Assembly (NCBI GenBank): GCA_964540815.1
Contig: CAZIOH010000055.1
Span: forward strand, 1-42,341
Direction of reading: 5' to 3'
From: CAZIOH01 sp964540815
Lineage (GTDB): Bacteria > Myxococcota_A > Polyangia > Fen-1088
DNA: 42,341 bases
The notes under the pieces were generated by a model. The model saw only the letters and a list, made by a program, of their open reading frames with translations, ran no database searches and had not been told where the DNA came from. Positions 18,400 through 26,592 of the stretch are shown piece by piece. The stretch's first letter is position 1; each line of letters opens with the position of its first letter. Position numbers and translations under genes: made by a program.

Positions 18400-19173
18400 C
18401 TAGCACGGCGCCGCCCTGGGGCCGAGCCGGGTCACGGTGATGCCGGTCATCAGGAGGTCGCCGTCGACCGCGTAGCGCCCCGTGCACCGGCGCAGCGGGA
18501 GGGCGGCCGGCGCACTGCGCGAGAGCCGGACCTCGAACGAGCCGGCCTGGGCTTCGGACTGGGACTGGGCTTGGGCCTCGACCGCGATCTCCACCTGACC
18601 GAACTCCAGAAAGCGCCCGCTCATGGGGTATTGCGCCTTGTAGAAGCATTCCTTGGCCGAGAAGATCAGCAGGGCGCCCTGCTCCCGCTCCCGGTCGTCG
18701 CGCAGCGTGCCGAGCCAGGTGCGCTCGGACCTCGTGAGCACCCCGTCCCAGAGCTCCTCCCCCAGACTCCCGATCTCGGCGTCCAGCCCGAGCGCCGCCA
18801 CCTCGGGCGTACGGGCCACCGCCACGGCGCAGAACCCCCGTCGGGCGTCGCCGGTGTGCGTGATGGAACCGACGACCCCGGCGGGCCAGCGCGGCGCCCG
18901 ATCGGCCCCGTTTCGCAGGACGAAGTCACGGATGCCGAGCCGGGCCAGCGCCCGTCGCGCGCAGGCTCGACCCGCGGCGAATTCCCGCTGGCGACGGGGC
19001 ACCGCCCCTTCGACCTGGGCGGCCTCCTGCGGATGGATGGTCGGGGCACACTCGGACAGCGGAGCGGTCTCGGTCATGACCGGGATGCCGGCGAAGAGCC
19101 CAGCCGTGAGCGAGCCGAGGCGATCGGCCTCGAGGGCATTCGCGACGGCGGACTGGCTCGCCAGTCTGCTCAA
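18400..19173 (-). CDS. 4'-phosphopantetheinyl transferase (EntD/Sfp type)
   Basis: Transfers phosphopantetheine from CoA to a Ser of carrier proteins. The 257-aa reading has RRQREFAAGRACARRAL, PRWPAGVVGSITHT, LGLDAE (Mg-binding Asp/Glu) and FSAKECFYKAQYP, the full EntD-type signature. I place the start at TTG 19173, whose sequence overlaps the stop of the preceding gene as TTGA. An in-frame start at 19236 is possible but would overlap that gene by 67 bp. The only carrier domain visible in the window is in the A-T-TE protein at 26593-29217, so it is the obvious partner, though the enzyme may serve the whole cell. Confidence 0.92.
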   Translation of the reverse strand: MSRLASQSAVANALEADRLGSLTAGLFAGIPVMTETAPLSECAPTIHPQEAAQVEGAVPRRQREFAAGRACARRALARLGIRDFVLRNGADRAPRWPAGVVGSITHTGDARRGFCAVAVARTPEVAALGLDAEIGSLGEELWDGVLTRSERTWLGTLRDDREREQGALLIFSAKECFYKAQYPMSGRFLEFGQVEIAVEAQAQSQSEAQAGSFEVRLSRSAPAALPLRRCTGRYAVDGDLLMTGITVTRLGPRAAPC

Positions 19174-20594
19174 TGCGCCCCCAGGTTCTTCTTCGACCCG
19201 AAGACCGTCAGGAAGATGATCTTGAGATCGAGCCACAGGTACCAGGCCTTGATGTAGTCGAGATCGTAGCGAATTCGGTCCTGCATTTTCTCGAGGGTGT
19301 CGGTCTCGCCTCGAAAGCCGTTGACCTGTGCCCAGCCCGTGATGCCGGGCTTGACCTTGTGCCGCAACATGTAGCCCTGGATCAGGGTCCGGTAGGTCTG
19401 GTTGTGCGCCACCGCGTGGGGCCGTGGCCCGACGATCGACATCTCCCCGGTCAGCACCTGCAGGAACTGCGGCAGCTCGTCAATCGAGGTCCGGCGCAGG
19501 AATCGCCCGAGCCGGGTCACCCGCGGATCGTTCGGCACCGCCTGGCGGACGCTGTCCCCGTCCTCGCAGACCGTCATGGTTCGAAACTTGAGGACCCGGA
19601 TCTCGCGGGCGTTGAGCCCGAAGCGCCGCTGCCGGAAGAACACCGGTCCCGGCGAGGTGAGCTTGATGGCGATGGCCACGAGCAACATGGGCACGGCGAT
19701 GAGCATCAGGATGAAGCTGCCGAGCACCAGGTCCTCGGCCCGCTTGAGCCACCCGGCGACCCCGTCGAACGGGGAATCGTAGATGCTGACGACGGGGATG
19801 TCGGCCAGCTGGTGCCAGCGGCTGTGCATCAGATCGTACGTGAAGAAGTCGGCGGCCAGGAACACCGTGGCGGTGGTGTCGGCCAGGGCCTTCAGCGCCT
19901 CGCCGATGCGCCCCTCGGCGCGCAGCGGCAGCCCGATGTAGATGATGTCGATGGCGCCCGAGCGTGCGTCCTCGACCAGCTGGTCGACCGAGCCCGCGAA
20001 TTCGCAATAGGGCCGCGCGAACTTGTGCTGGCGCGGGGCCGTCCGATCGTCGTAAAGGCCGACCAGCCGCATGCCGAGCCAGGGACGCTCGACCACGCTC
20101 TCGCACAGCTGCTCCGAGATCTTGGTGGCCCCGAGGATGGCCACGTTCCGGCTGTTGCGACCTCGGGCCCGCATGTACCTCAGCACGAGCCGCGCCCCGA
20201 GCCGCCACACCGAGAGCAACAGCGGCGTCGAGACGAACCACACCACCGACACGGCCCGCGAGAACCCGACGCTGGTCTTGGTGACGAATCCGAGGGTGAA
20301 GAGCACCACGGGCACCGCCAACCAGGCGGTGGCGGCTTCCCTGAGCTCGCGCGCGATCCGCTCGGAGCGCCAGGGCCGGTAGAGGCCGCGCCATTCCGCG
20401 AGGAGGTTGAAGACCACGAGCGAGATGGCGGTCGCCGCCGTCATCTGCGGTCGCCAGGTGTCCTTGAAGTAGCCGCACGCCAGATAGTGCGCGAGCCCGA
20501 TCGCCAGGAAGTCCGCCAACCGCTGAAACGCGGTCAGCAGCTCCTCCTTGGTTCTGAGAAACCCTCTCCCGGTACCTGAAGCATGAAAACTCAT
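19170..20594 (-). CDS. Priming undecaprenyl-phosphate glycosyl-1-phosphate transferase (WcaJ/ExoY-type)
   Basis: A 474-aa polyisoprenyl-phosphate hexose-1-phosphate transferase that starts EPS repeat-unit synthesis on undecaprenyl phosphate. The N-terminal part has about four membrane helices, then a Rossmann-like CoA-binding-type domain (NVAILGATKIS). A fifth membrane segment (VLGSFILMLIAVPMLLVAIAI) precedes the catalytic bacterial sugar transferase domain, with SPGPVFFRQRRFG, LKFRTM, TSIDELPQ, SIVGPRPHA and KPGITGWAQVNG. The start is ATG 20594 with GGGGGA upstream. The stop overlaps the PPTase start by 4 bp (TTGA). The sugar is probably Glc or Gal, not determinable here. Confidence 0.95.
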   Translation of the reverse strand: MSFHASGTGRGFLRTKEELLTAFQRLADFLAIGLAHYLACGYFKDTWRPQMTAATAISLVVFNLLAEWRGLYRPWRSERIARELREAATAWLAVPVVLFTLGFVTKTSVGFSRAVSVVWFVSTPLLLSVWRLGARLVLRYMRARGRNSRNVAILGATKISEQLCESVVERPWLGMRLVGLYDDRTAPRQHKFARPYCEFAGSVDQLVEDARSGAIDIIYIGLPLRAEGRIGEALKALADTTATVFLAADFFTYDLMHSRWHQLADIPVVSIYDSPFDGVAGWLKRAEDLVLGSFILMLIAVPMLLVAIAIKLTSPGPVFFRQRRFGLNAREIRVLKFRTMTVCEDGDSVRQAVPNDPRVTRLGRFLRRTSIDELPQFLQVLTGEMSIVGPRPHAVAHNQTYRTLIQGYMLRHKVKPGITGWAQVNGFRGETDTLEKMQDRIRYDLDYIKAWYLWLDLKIIFLTVFGSKKNLGAH

Positions 20595-20625
20595 GAAATC
20601 CCCCAACCGCCCCGAGTTGTGCCTT

Positions 20626-20635
20626 AGGTGCACCT
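20626..20635. promoter_or_regulatory. Perfect palindrome in the leader of the priming transferase gene
   Basis: AGGTGCACCT is a perfect 10-bp palindrome 32 bp upstream of the start codon and downstream of the candidate promoter. It may be an operator or part of the 5' UTR; nothing else supports a specific regulator. Confidence 0.25.
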
Positions 20636-20661
20636 GCTACTTAGACAACTCCGAGCGGGTC

Positions 20662-20691
20662 ATATTATTCTCTGTGGCCGGTCCAGCGCAA
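20662..20691 (-). promoter_or_regulatory. Candidate sigma70-type promoter for the EPS core genes
   Basis: On the minus strand, TTGCGC (20691-20686) and TAATAT (20667-20662) are separated by 18 bp in an unusually AT-rich spot of this GC-rich window. It is placed about 70 bp upstream of the priming transferase start. The -35 match is weak, so this is a candidate only. Confidence 0.4.
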
Positions 20692-20730
20692 AAGCTACTC
20701 GTGGAATGTGCGTCCACGTATACATTTTTT

Positions 20731-20775
20731 TCACGAAACTGAAAGAGTTTCGCGACGAAACATCTCGTATTTCAT
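20731..20775 (-). CDS. 14-codon small ORF with strong Shine-Dalgarno, possible leader peptide
   Basis: The peptide MKYEMFRRETLSVS begins at ATG 20775 with a perfect GGAGG (20787-20783) spaced 7 nt upstream, one of the best ribosome-binding sites in the window. Its last codons lie within an inverted repeat. It sits in the 303-bp interval between the Ser/Thr kinase stop (20898) and the priming transferase start (20594), on their strand, and is much less GC-rich than flanking genes. It could be a leader peptide or a regulatory upstream ORF. There is no Cys, Trp or His run to suggest a specific attenuation signal. The rest of the interval holds only the candidate promoter and palindrome. Confidence 0.45.
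   Translation of the reverse strand: MKYEMFRRETLSVS
20734..20752. promoter_or_regulatory. Inverted repeat overlapping the small ORF end
   Basis: CGAAACT-GAAAG-AGTTTCG has a perfect 7-bp stem and 5-nt loop. A run of seven T (plus strand) lies next to it on the upstream side. Read on the minus strand it is followed by A, not U, so it is not an intrinsic terminator for the EPS genes. It overlaps the last codons of the small ORF and could couple that ORF's translation to downstream RNA structure, or be an operator. Confidence 0.4.
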
Positions 20776-20897
20776 GAGGAAACCTCCGCTTCTCACGCCC
20801 CCCCGTGCGTCGTGAAATTTGAAGCGCCGCGGCCCCCCCACGCTCGCCGCGCCTGACGGGACGTCGGACCGGTCGTGCGTCACACGGCAGCCGAGGG

Positions 20898-22853
20898 TCA
20901 GGGCGAAAAGAGGCTCGAGATCAGGTAGGCGACGAAGAGCGTGATCGGGAACGCGACCAGGGCGGACAGCGCGATCACCTGCCAGGACCCGCGCTTGACG
21001 ACGACCGGTGCCTCCGGAGGCTCCCGGGCGCTCGGCGCGGCGCTGCGCGAGGCGTTGCGGACGTTGGACAGCATCACCGTGGGTGCGGGCAAGCGCGGGA
21101 AGCCGTCGGCCGACGCCCCCCCGGACGGCTGGGTGCCTGGGTCGCCCGCGGGACTGGCGGCGTCGCCGGCCTCGGGGACTGGAGCACGTGCCGCCCCGGC
21201 CGGCGCCGCCGCGCGCCGGCCCGCCCCACCGAAGACCTGCTGGATCCGGCGTCGACGCTCGCCGATGGCCTCGGCGAACTCGCGACGCACCCATTGCCCG
21301 ACCTCGTAAGGGGACGCGAGCAAGCCGTTGGCGTTGGCACCCGCGAGCAGGGCCCCGGCCATCTCCTCGGCGCTGTGATAGCGCCCGTCGACGTACCGGC
21401 TGAGCGCCCGCAGCACCACGTCGTCGAGGAACGCTGGCGCGCCAAAGTCGCTCGGTGGCGGGATCTTCCGCTTGAGGACCTTCATGACGACCTGGTCGTA
21501 GGACTCCGCGGCGAACAGGGCCTGACCGGTGACCGCGGTCCACAGCACGGCCCCGAGCGCGAAGATGTCGGTGCGGGCGTCGATGGGCTCGGCCCGCAGC
21601 TGCTCGGGGGCCATGAAGGCCGGTTTCCCGATCGCCCCGGCGTCTCGATCGTCCTCGGGTGACCTTCCCTCCGCGGTGAAGCGTGTGCTGCCGAAATCGG
21701 TCAAGCGGGCGGCGCCGTCGACCCCGACCAGGATGTTCTGGGGGGAGATGTCGCCGTGGACGAGCCCCCGTGGCAGGCCCTTCTCGTCGACCAGCGCATG
21801 CGCCCGCTGCAGGCCGCGCAACACGTCGAGCAGCACGGCGATCACCACCCCGACCGGTGGCTTCTTGTCGTTGGCGAGGATGTCCGCCAGGCTGGCACCC
21901 TCGATGTAATCGAGGATCAGGAAGGGCTGGCCGTTGTAGTCGCCCTGATCCACCACGGTCTGCAGGTTCGGGTGGCGAATGAGCGCCCCCACCCGCGCCT
22001 CGCGCCGGAACGAGCGCAGCGCCTGTTCGATCTGCGTCGAGTGCTGCCGCACGACCTTGAGAATGAACAGGCGCTGGCCAGAGCCGGCCGCCGCCCGACG
22101 GCACACGTAGATCGAGCCCATGCCACCCTGGGCGATGCGGGTCGCGACCTCGTAAGCGCCGACGCGAAAGGCGGTCGAGGCCGGACCCGAGCCGGGCAGA
22201 CCGGCGACAGGTCCCGAGCCGGGGCCGGATCGGGATTCGGAGACGGGCGCGGGCGCGGAGACGGACGCCGGGGCCGTCGTCTCCGTCGAGGCGGACGACG
22301 ACGATCCGGTCTCGGACACGAGCGGCACCCCCTCGTTGCCGGTCGGAACCCAGAACGCCGTCACGTTCGGTTTCAGACCCGGTCGCGGGAAGGCCATCGC
22401 CGTCGGCTCGGTCGGGGCGGCGTCGGCTGCGGTGACCGCGGCGGTGCTGGTCGCCGGGCCGTCGCTCAGCACCTCGGCGAGGACCTGCGCGATGGACGGG
22501 GCCGCGGCGCTCCCGGCGCCCGCGGATGGTGGGCTCTTCGGGATGACGATCCCCTGCTCGTAGAGCGAGCGAAGGTGCCTGCGCGCGAGCGGCTCGGACA
22601 TGCCGGAGAGCGACACCAGGTCCTGGACCGACCGCCGACCGTCGACGAGCGCGAGCAAGGAGCGCTCCCCGGACCGCAGCGTCGAGACCGTGATGGACTC
22701 GTCCATCACGGCACGGGCGGGCGGCAACAGCGTGTCCGCCTCGTCACCGGGGTGAAATCCATTCGCGCTCGAACGCGGATCGACGCTGAGCACGAGCTCC
22801 GAGCCCAGCTCGAATCCCTCCCCTTCGTCTGCTTGTCGTCGACCGGAATTCAT
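20898..22853 (-). CDS. Ser/Thr protein kinase of the EPS locus (HGD-type catalytic loop)
   Basis: A 651-aa kinase. Residues about 50-112 resemble a winged-helix-like module (SLLALVDGRRSVQDLVSLSG, then EPLARRHLRSLYEQGIV). A Pro/Ser/Thr-rich linker (about 115-230) leads to the kinase domain: Gly-rich loop AQGGMGSIY (241-249), Lys266 (ILKVV), HGDISPQN (366-373), DFG (386-388) and APE (415-417). The usual HRD Arg is Gly, making it a non-RD kinase, but the catalytic Asp, Asn and DFG remain. A C-terminal membrane helix (about 627-648) ends almost at the last residue. It lies between the glycosyltransferases and the priming transferase, so a role in controlling EPS assembly is plausible. Confidence 0.92.
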   Translation of the reverse strand: MNSGRRQADEGEGFELGSELVLSVDPRSSANGFHPGDEADTLLPPARAVMDESITVSTLRSGERSLLALVDGRRSVQDLVSLSGMSEPLARRHLRSLYEQGIVIPKSPPSAGAGSAAAPSIAQVLAEVLSDGPATSTAAVTAADAAPTEPTAMAFPRPGLKPNVTAFWVPTGNEGVPLVSETGSSSSASTETTAPASVSAPAPVSESRSGPGSGPVAGLPGSGPASTAFRVGAYEVATRIAQGGMGSIYVCRRAAAGSGQRLFILKVVRQHSTQIEQALRSFRREARVGALIRHPNLQTVVDQGDYNGQPFLILDYIEGASLADILANDKKPPVGVVIAVLLDVLRGLQRAHALVDEKGLPRGLVHGDISPQNILVGVDGAARLTDFGSTRFTAEGRSPEDDRDAGAIGKPAFMAPEQLRAEPIDARTDIFALGAVLWTAVTGQALFAAESYDQVVMKVLKRKIPPPSDFGAPAFLDDVVLRALSRYVDGRYHSAEEMAGALLAGANANGLLASPYEVGQWVRREFAEAIGERRRRIQQVFGGAGRRAAAPAGAARAPVPEAGDAASPAGDPGTQPSGGASADGFPRLPAPTVMLSNVRNASRSAAPSAREPPEAPVVVKRGSWQVIALSALVAFPITLFVAYLISSLFSP

Positions 22854-23023
22854 CTTGAAAACCCTACATTCAACGGGCCCACACCCAAACGCCGGCCGAG
22901 ACCGGTGCGTTCGCAACGTTCGATGTCGGGCCCATCATACCCGGGCGACTCCAGAATGGGAGGGGCGAGGTCATGGGGGATGGGGGACGGGAGGCGGCTG
23001 GCGGAGCGACCCGCGGTCCCGGA

Positions 23024-24364
23024 TCATTTGGCGCGGGGGGCGGAATCTCCACGGGCGGTGCGAACCCAGGTCTTTTGTCGGCCGCGGACCGCGAGCAGCA
23101 GGTAGAGCGGAATCTTCCACGCGACGTAAAAGGGGATGAAGAGCAGGAAGCGGAGCGGAACCGAAGCCCGGCCGAAGCGCGCCCATGCGACGCCGACGGC
23201 CAAGGTCGTGCCGAGGAGGCCCGCCACCGCCATCCCGGCGGTTGCCCACCCGAAGGCCCCGGCGGGGAGCAGGTGCAGCCACAGCGCGAGCCCGGCGGCG
23301 GCGGCGGCCGCGGCTTGCAGCATCACGAGCAGGGCAAGCGGCGGAACCAGCAGATCGAGTCCCAGCGCGACGAGCTCCGGCCGGCGGCGGGCGAGCCCGG
23401 CGACCAGCAGGCGCGGCCCGTAGGTGCGCAGCGTGTGCAGCTGGCCGTGCTCCCAGCGGCGCCGCTGGGTCGAGGCAGCGGCGCGCCCGGCCGGCAGCTC
23501 GCTCGTGACCTGCACCACCGGACAGAGGAGGGGCGGCGCACCCGCCAGCGCCATGTCGAGCCCCATGACCAGGTCCTCGACCAGGTTGGCTTCCGTCTCC
23601 GGGGCCTCGCGCAGGACCCGCCAGGGAAACGCCATGCCGCTGCCGGTGAGATGACACGGCAAGCCCAGGCGGTGCAGGCCCCGCGGACGCACCCGGTTTC
23701 TCAACAAGACCGCGAGCGCGCTGATCGCGGCCAGGGGCGATGGGTCGGGTGGCGCCTCGAGCACGTACTCGGCCTGCACCGGGCGCCCCGAGGACCGGGC
23801 CAGGTCCGCCAGGTGCGTAAGGCCTGCCAGCGTCCCCCGCTCCCCGGCGGCCACGCGGCAATCGGCGTCGATGATCACCACGACCTCGGGGGGGTCGGCG
23901 TCGAGATGGCGAAGACCGAAGGCAATCGCGAACCCCTTGCCGCGGCGGGCGCGGTCGGCGCGTTCGATGACCTCCACCTCCACGGCGGCCGGGGCCTCCG
24001 CCCCGGCGGCGCGCGCCTCGGTGGCCGTCCCGTCCGTGCAGTTGTCGGCGATCACGATCAGGCGGAGCTTCGGCCCCGGCCGGGGCGCGGCCCCATCGCC
24101 CGGGACCGCGGCGAGCACGGGGAAGAGCGCCCGCACGGTCGCTCCGATCTGGGCTTCCTCGTCGTGGGCCGGGACGACCACGGCGATCGTCGTATCGCTC
24201 TTCGTATAGCTCTTCGGCTCGGGCGTCGATGCGGGCCACCCCGGGAAACGAGGCGGCCAGAGGGCGGCGAAGGTCTCGACCAGCAGGACGCCGGCCGGGA
24301 CCAGGAGCCCGAGGGCGAGACCTCCGAGCGCGCAGCCGAGGACGACGACGAGACCTGACAGCAT
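23024..24364 (-). CDS. Membrane glycosyltransferase family 2 with QxxRW motif
   Basis: A 446-aa inner-membrane GT2. An N-terminal hydrophobic segment precedes the GT-A domain. AVVVPAHDEE begins the nucleotide-sugar fold, VVIIDADCRV is the DxD motif, LVEDLVMGLDM carries the ED acid and STQRRRWEHGQ is the Q/RxxRW acceptor-binding motif. Three or four further helices follow. This layout is shared by processive synthases (cellulose, hyaluronan, poly-GlcNAc) and by some non-processive transferases. The ATG lies 8 bp after the preceding GT2 stop, so the two form an operon. A stretch of 170 bp separates it from the kinase gene. Confidence 0.92.
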   Translation of the reverse strand: MLSGLVVVLGCALGGLALGLLVPAGVLLVETFAALWPPRFPGWPASTPEPKSYTKSDTTIAVVVPAHDEEAQIGATVRALFPVLAAVPGDGAAPRPGPKLRLIVIADNCTDGTATEARAAGAEAPAAVEVEVIERADRARRGKGFAIAFGLRHLDADPPEVVVIIDADCRVAAGERGTLAGLTHLADLARSSGRPVQAEYVLEAPPDPSPLAAISALAVLLRNRVRPRGLHRLGLPCHLTGSGMAFPWRVLREAPETEANLVEDLVMGLDMALAGAPPLLCPVVQVTSELPAGRAAASTQRRRWEHGQLHTLRTYGPRLLVAGLARRRPELVALGLDLLVPPLALLVMLQAAAAAAAGLALWLHLLPAGAFGWATAGMAVAGLLGTTLAVGVAWARFGRASVPLRFLLFIPFYVAWKIPLYLLLAVRGRQKTWVRTARGDSAPRAK

Positions 24365-24372
24365 GGCCGGGC

Positions 24373-25476
24373 TCAGCGCCGATCCGCCTGGCCGGCGACC
24401 GCGCCCCCGCCCTTGTACTCGATGAGGCCGGAGCGCCGTCCGCGCAGGCGGGTCGCGTGGTACCTGAGGATGCCCTGCAGCTCCGGGAACTTGCCGATGG
24501 TGGTGAACACCCCCGCCACGGCGGCGTCGCGCGGGGTTCGCCCGCGCCGACGGACGTGCCGGTAGACCCGCCACGCGGAGACCGGATACCCGCCGAGGAG
24601 CCCCAGGCTGGCGCCGAGGGTCGGGATCGCCCCGCCGAGCGCCAGGACAGGGAGGGCCGCCGCCCAGAGCCAGGCCCGCCGGTACTCGCGCACGAAGTGT
24701 CGCTCCGGGGGAGCGCCGTGCAAGGCAGCGCCCTCCGCGTAGGCGTGCCCGGAGCGCACCGTGCGGGTCCACCACTGCGAGAAGCGCGACATGGCGGCGT
24801 CGTGGAGGGTCATCTCTGCGTCGAGCCGCTCGATGCCGTGGCCGGCCGCGCGCAGGCGCACGCAGAGCTCCGGCTCCTCGCCAGCGATCAGCCCCGGATC
24901 GAAGCCGCCCACCTGCTCGAAGGCCGACCGCCGGACGAGCGCGTCGCCTCCGCATGCGCGCGCTGGGCCGACCGGCGTGTCCCACTCGATGTCGCACAGG
25001 CGGTTGTAGACCGACCGGGCGACGAAGCGTTCGCGCCGGCGGCCACACACGACGGCCAGCTCGGGGCGCTCGTCGAGGCGCCGGCGCGCGCGGGCGAGCC
25101 AGCCAGGCGCGACCTCGCAGTCGCCGTCGACGAACTGGACGAAGGCGGTGGCGGGCGCCACCTCGATGAGCGCGCGGAAGCCCGCGTTGCGGGCCCGGGC
25201 GGCCGTGAAGGGCGTGGTGAGATCCAGCTTCACCACGTGCGCCCCGAGGGCGCGGGCCAGCTCGACGCTGCCATCGCTCGAGCCGGAATCGACGTAGACA
25301 CAGGTGGAACGGGGTCCTGCGCCCGGGGCGTCCGCGGCGCCGCCGCCGCAGCCGAGCGAGCGCAGACACCGGTCGAGGCGCTCACCCTCGTTCCGTCCGA
25401 TCGCCACGCAGCCGATGTCGCTGTCGAGGCTCAAGGGGCTCGGGGGACGGCGAGGGGTCGGGTTCAAGCGACGCAA
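24373..25476 (-). CDS. Glycosyltransferase family 2
   Basis: A 367-aa GT2 with CVAIGRNEGERLDRCLRSL at the N-terminus, VDSGSSDGS, FVQFVDGDCEVAPGWL (DGD metal-binding motif) and ACGGDALVRRSAFEQVGGFD with AGEEPELCVRL further on. The C-terminal third has one or two hydrophobic segments (WLWAAALPVLALGGAIPTLG). The start is uncertain: TTG 25476 directly follows an in-frame stop region and TTG 25467 is close. It probably heads this minus-strand operon, divergent from the GT26 gene across 125 bp. Confidence 0.9.
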   Translation of the reverse strand: MRRLNPTPRRPPSPLSLDSDIGCVAIGRNEGERLDRCLRSLGCGGGAADAPGAGPRSTCVYVDSGSSDGSVELARALGAHVVKLDLTTPFTAARARNAGFRALIEVAPATAFVQFVDGDCEVAPGWLARARRRLDERPELAVVCGRRRERFVARSVYNRLCDIEWDTPVGPARACGGDALVRRSAFEQVGGFDPGLIAGEEPELCVRLRAAGHGIERLDAEMTLHDAAMSRFSQWWTRTVRSGHAYAEGAALHGAPPERHFVREYRRAWLWAAALPVLALGGAIPTLGASLGLLGGYPVSAWRVYRHVRRRGRTPRDAAVAGVFTTIGKFPELQGILRYHATRLRGRRSGLIEYKGGGAVAGQADRR

Positions 25477-25601
25477 ACTCTAGCAGCAATGGCGCGCGGT
25501 CAAGAGGCCTCTCACCATCGACCTCGCCGACCGTTTTCGCGGGCCGTGGGCCGAGATCCGTGTGATGCTCGCAGGCCAGAACCACCCCGCAGAGGTCGTC
25601 C

Positions 25602-26426
25602 GTGGCGAGCCATTCCCTCTCAGACCAAGCTGCCATCCCCAGTTCCGCCGGCCCTTCGGTGTTCCCGAGCTGCGACCTGTTCGGGATGCCGCTCGCCTGC
25701 GCCACCGCGGCCGAGGTGATGGCTCACGTGTTCTCCGAGCTCGATGCGGGGCGGGGAGGCTGGCTGGTCACCGCCAACCTCGACTTTCTCCGGCGGCACG
25801 TGCGCGACCGAGCGGCGCGGGCCCTCTACGCGGGGGCGGATCTGCGGGTGGCCGATGGGATGCCGCTGGTCTGGGCGGCACGCCTGCAGGGCGCGACCAT
25901 GCCCGAGCGCATCGCCGGCTCGAGCCTGATGCTTCCACTCGTCGAGCGGGCCGCCGAGGCGGGGCGCTCGGTCTACCTTCTCGGCGGCGAGCCGGCCGCG
26001 AACGCGGCGGCGGCGGCTCTCTTGATGGCCCGCTGGCCGAGCCTGCGGCTCTGCGGCGCCTCGAGCCCCATGGTCGGCAGCCCCCCCACGCCGGAGGAGC
26101 TCGGGGCCTTGCGCAACGCGATCGTCCCGCTCCGTCCCGATCTCCTGCTGGTCGGGATGGGCTCGCCGAAGCAGGAGCAGATCATTCACGCGCTGCGCGC
26201 CGAGCTGCCTTCGACCTGGATGATCGGCGTCGGGATCAGCTTCAGCCTGGTGGCCGGACATCAGCGGCGCGCTCCGGCCTGGATGCAGCGATCCGGGCTC
26301 GAGTGGTGCTGGCGGCTGGCCCAGGATCCCCGGCGGCTGGCGCGCCGTTACCTGGTGGAGGACCTGCCCTTTTCGCTCGAGCTCCTGGCGCACGTCCTCC
26401 GCCGGCGCGCCGCGCGTCGCCGCTGA
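25602..26426 (+). CDS. WecG/TagA/CpsF-family glycosyltransferase (GT26)
   Basis: A 274-aa GT26 enzyme, which typically adds the second sugar (ManNAc, ManNAcA, Glc or similar) to a undecaprenyl-linked first sugar at the inner face of the membrane. Family motifs are VTANLDFLRRH, ADGMPLVW, RIAGSSLM, YLLGG and the hallmark VGMGSPKQEQ. The start is GTG 25602 with AGAGG 6 nt upstream. It begins the plus-strand half of the EPS locus; 166 bp separate it from the A-T-TE gene. Confidence 0.93.
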   Translation: MASHSLSDQAAIPSSAGPSVFPSCDLFGMPLACATAAEVMAHVFSELDAGRGGWLVTANLDFLRRHVRDRAARALYAGADLRVADGMPLVWAARLQGATMPERIAGSSLMLPLVERAAEAGRSVYLLGGEPAANAAAAALLMARWPSLRLCGASSPMVGSPPTPEELGALRNAIVPLRPDLLLVGMGSPKQEQIIHALRAELPSTWMIGVGISFSLVAGHQRRAPAWMQRSGLEWCWRLAQDPRRLARRYLVEDLPFSLELLAHVLRRRAARRR

Positions 26427-26592
26427 GTCCTCATTCGGGTCTTTCGCCGCGTGCGCCGGTCGTCGCGCCACCCGCGCGGCCCGGAGTCGGCAGCAAGGCC
26501 GCGAAAGGCGGCTCCAGCCTGGGGGATTTGTTTGCAGGAAGCGCCGAAGCGTGACAAGAAGCCACCAATCTCCCATTCTGGAGTCCCGCATC

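Noticed and set aside
20720..20752. Inverted repeat next to a T-run as an intrinsic terminator
   Set aside because: On the plus strand the T-run precedes the stem; on the minus strand the stem is followed by A. Neither fits a Rho-independent terminator.
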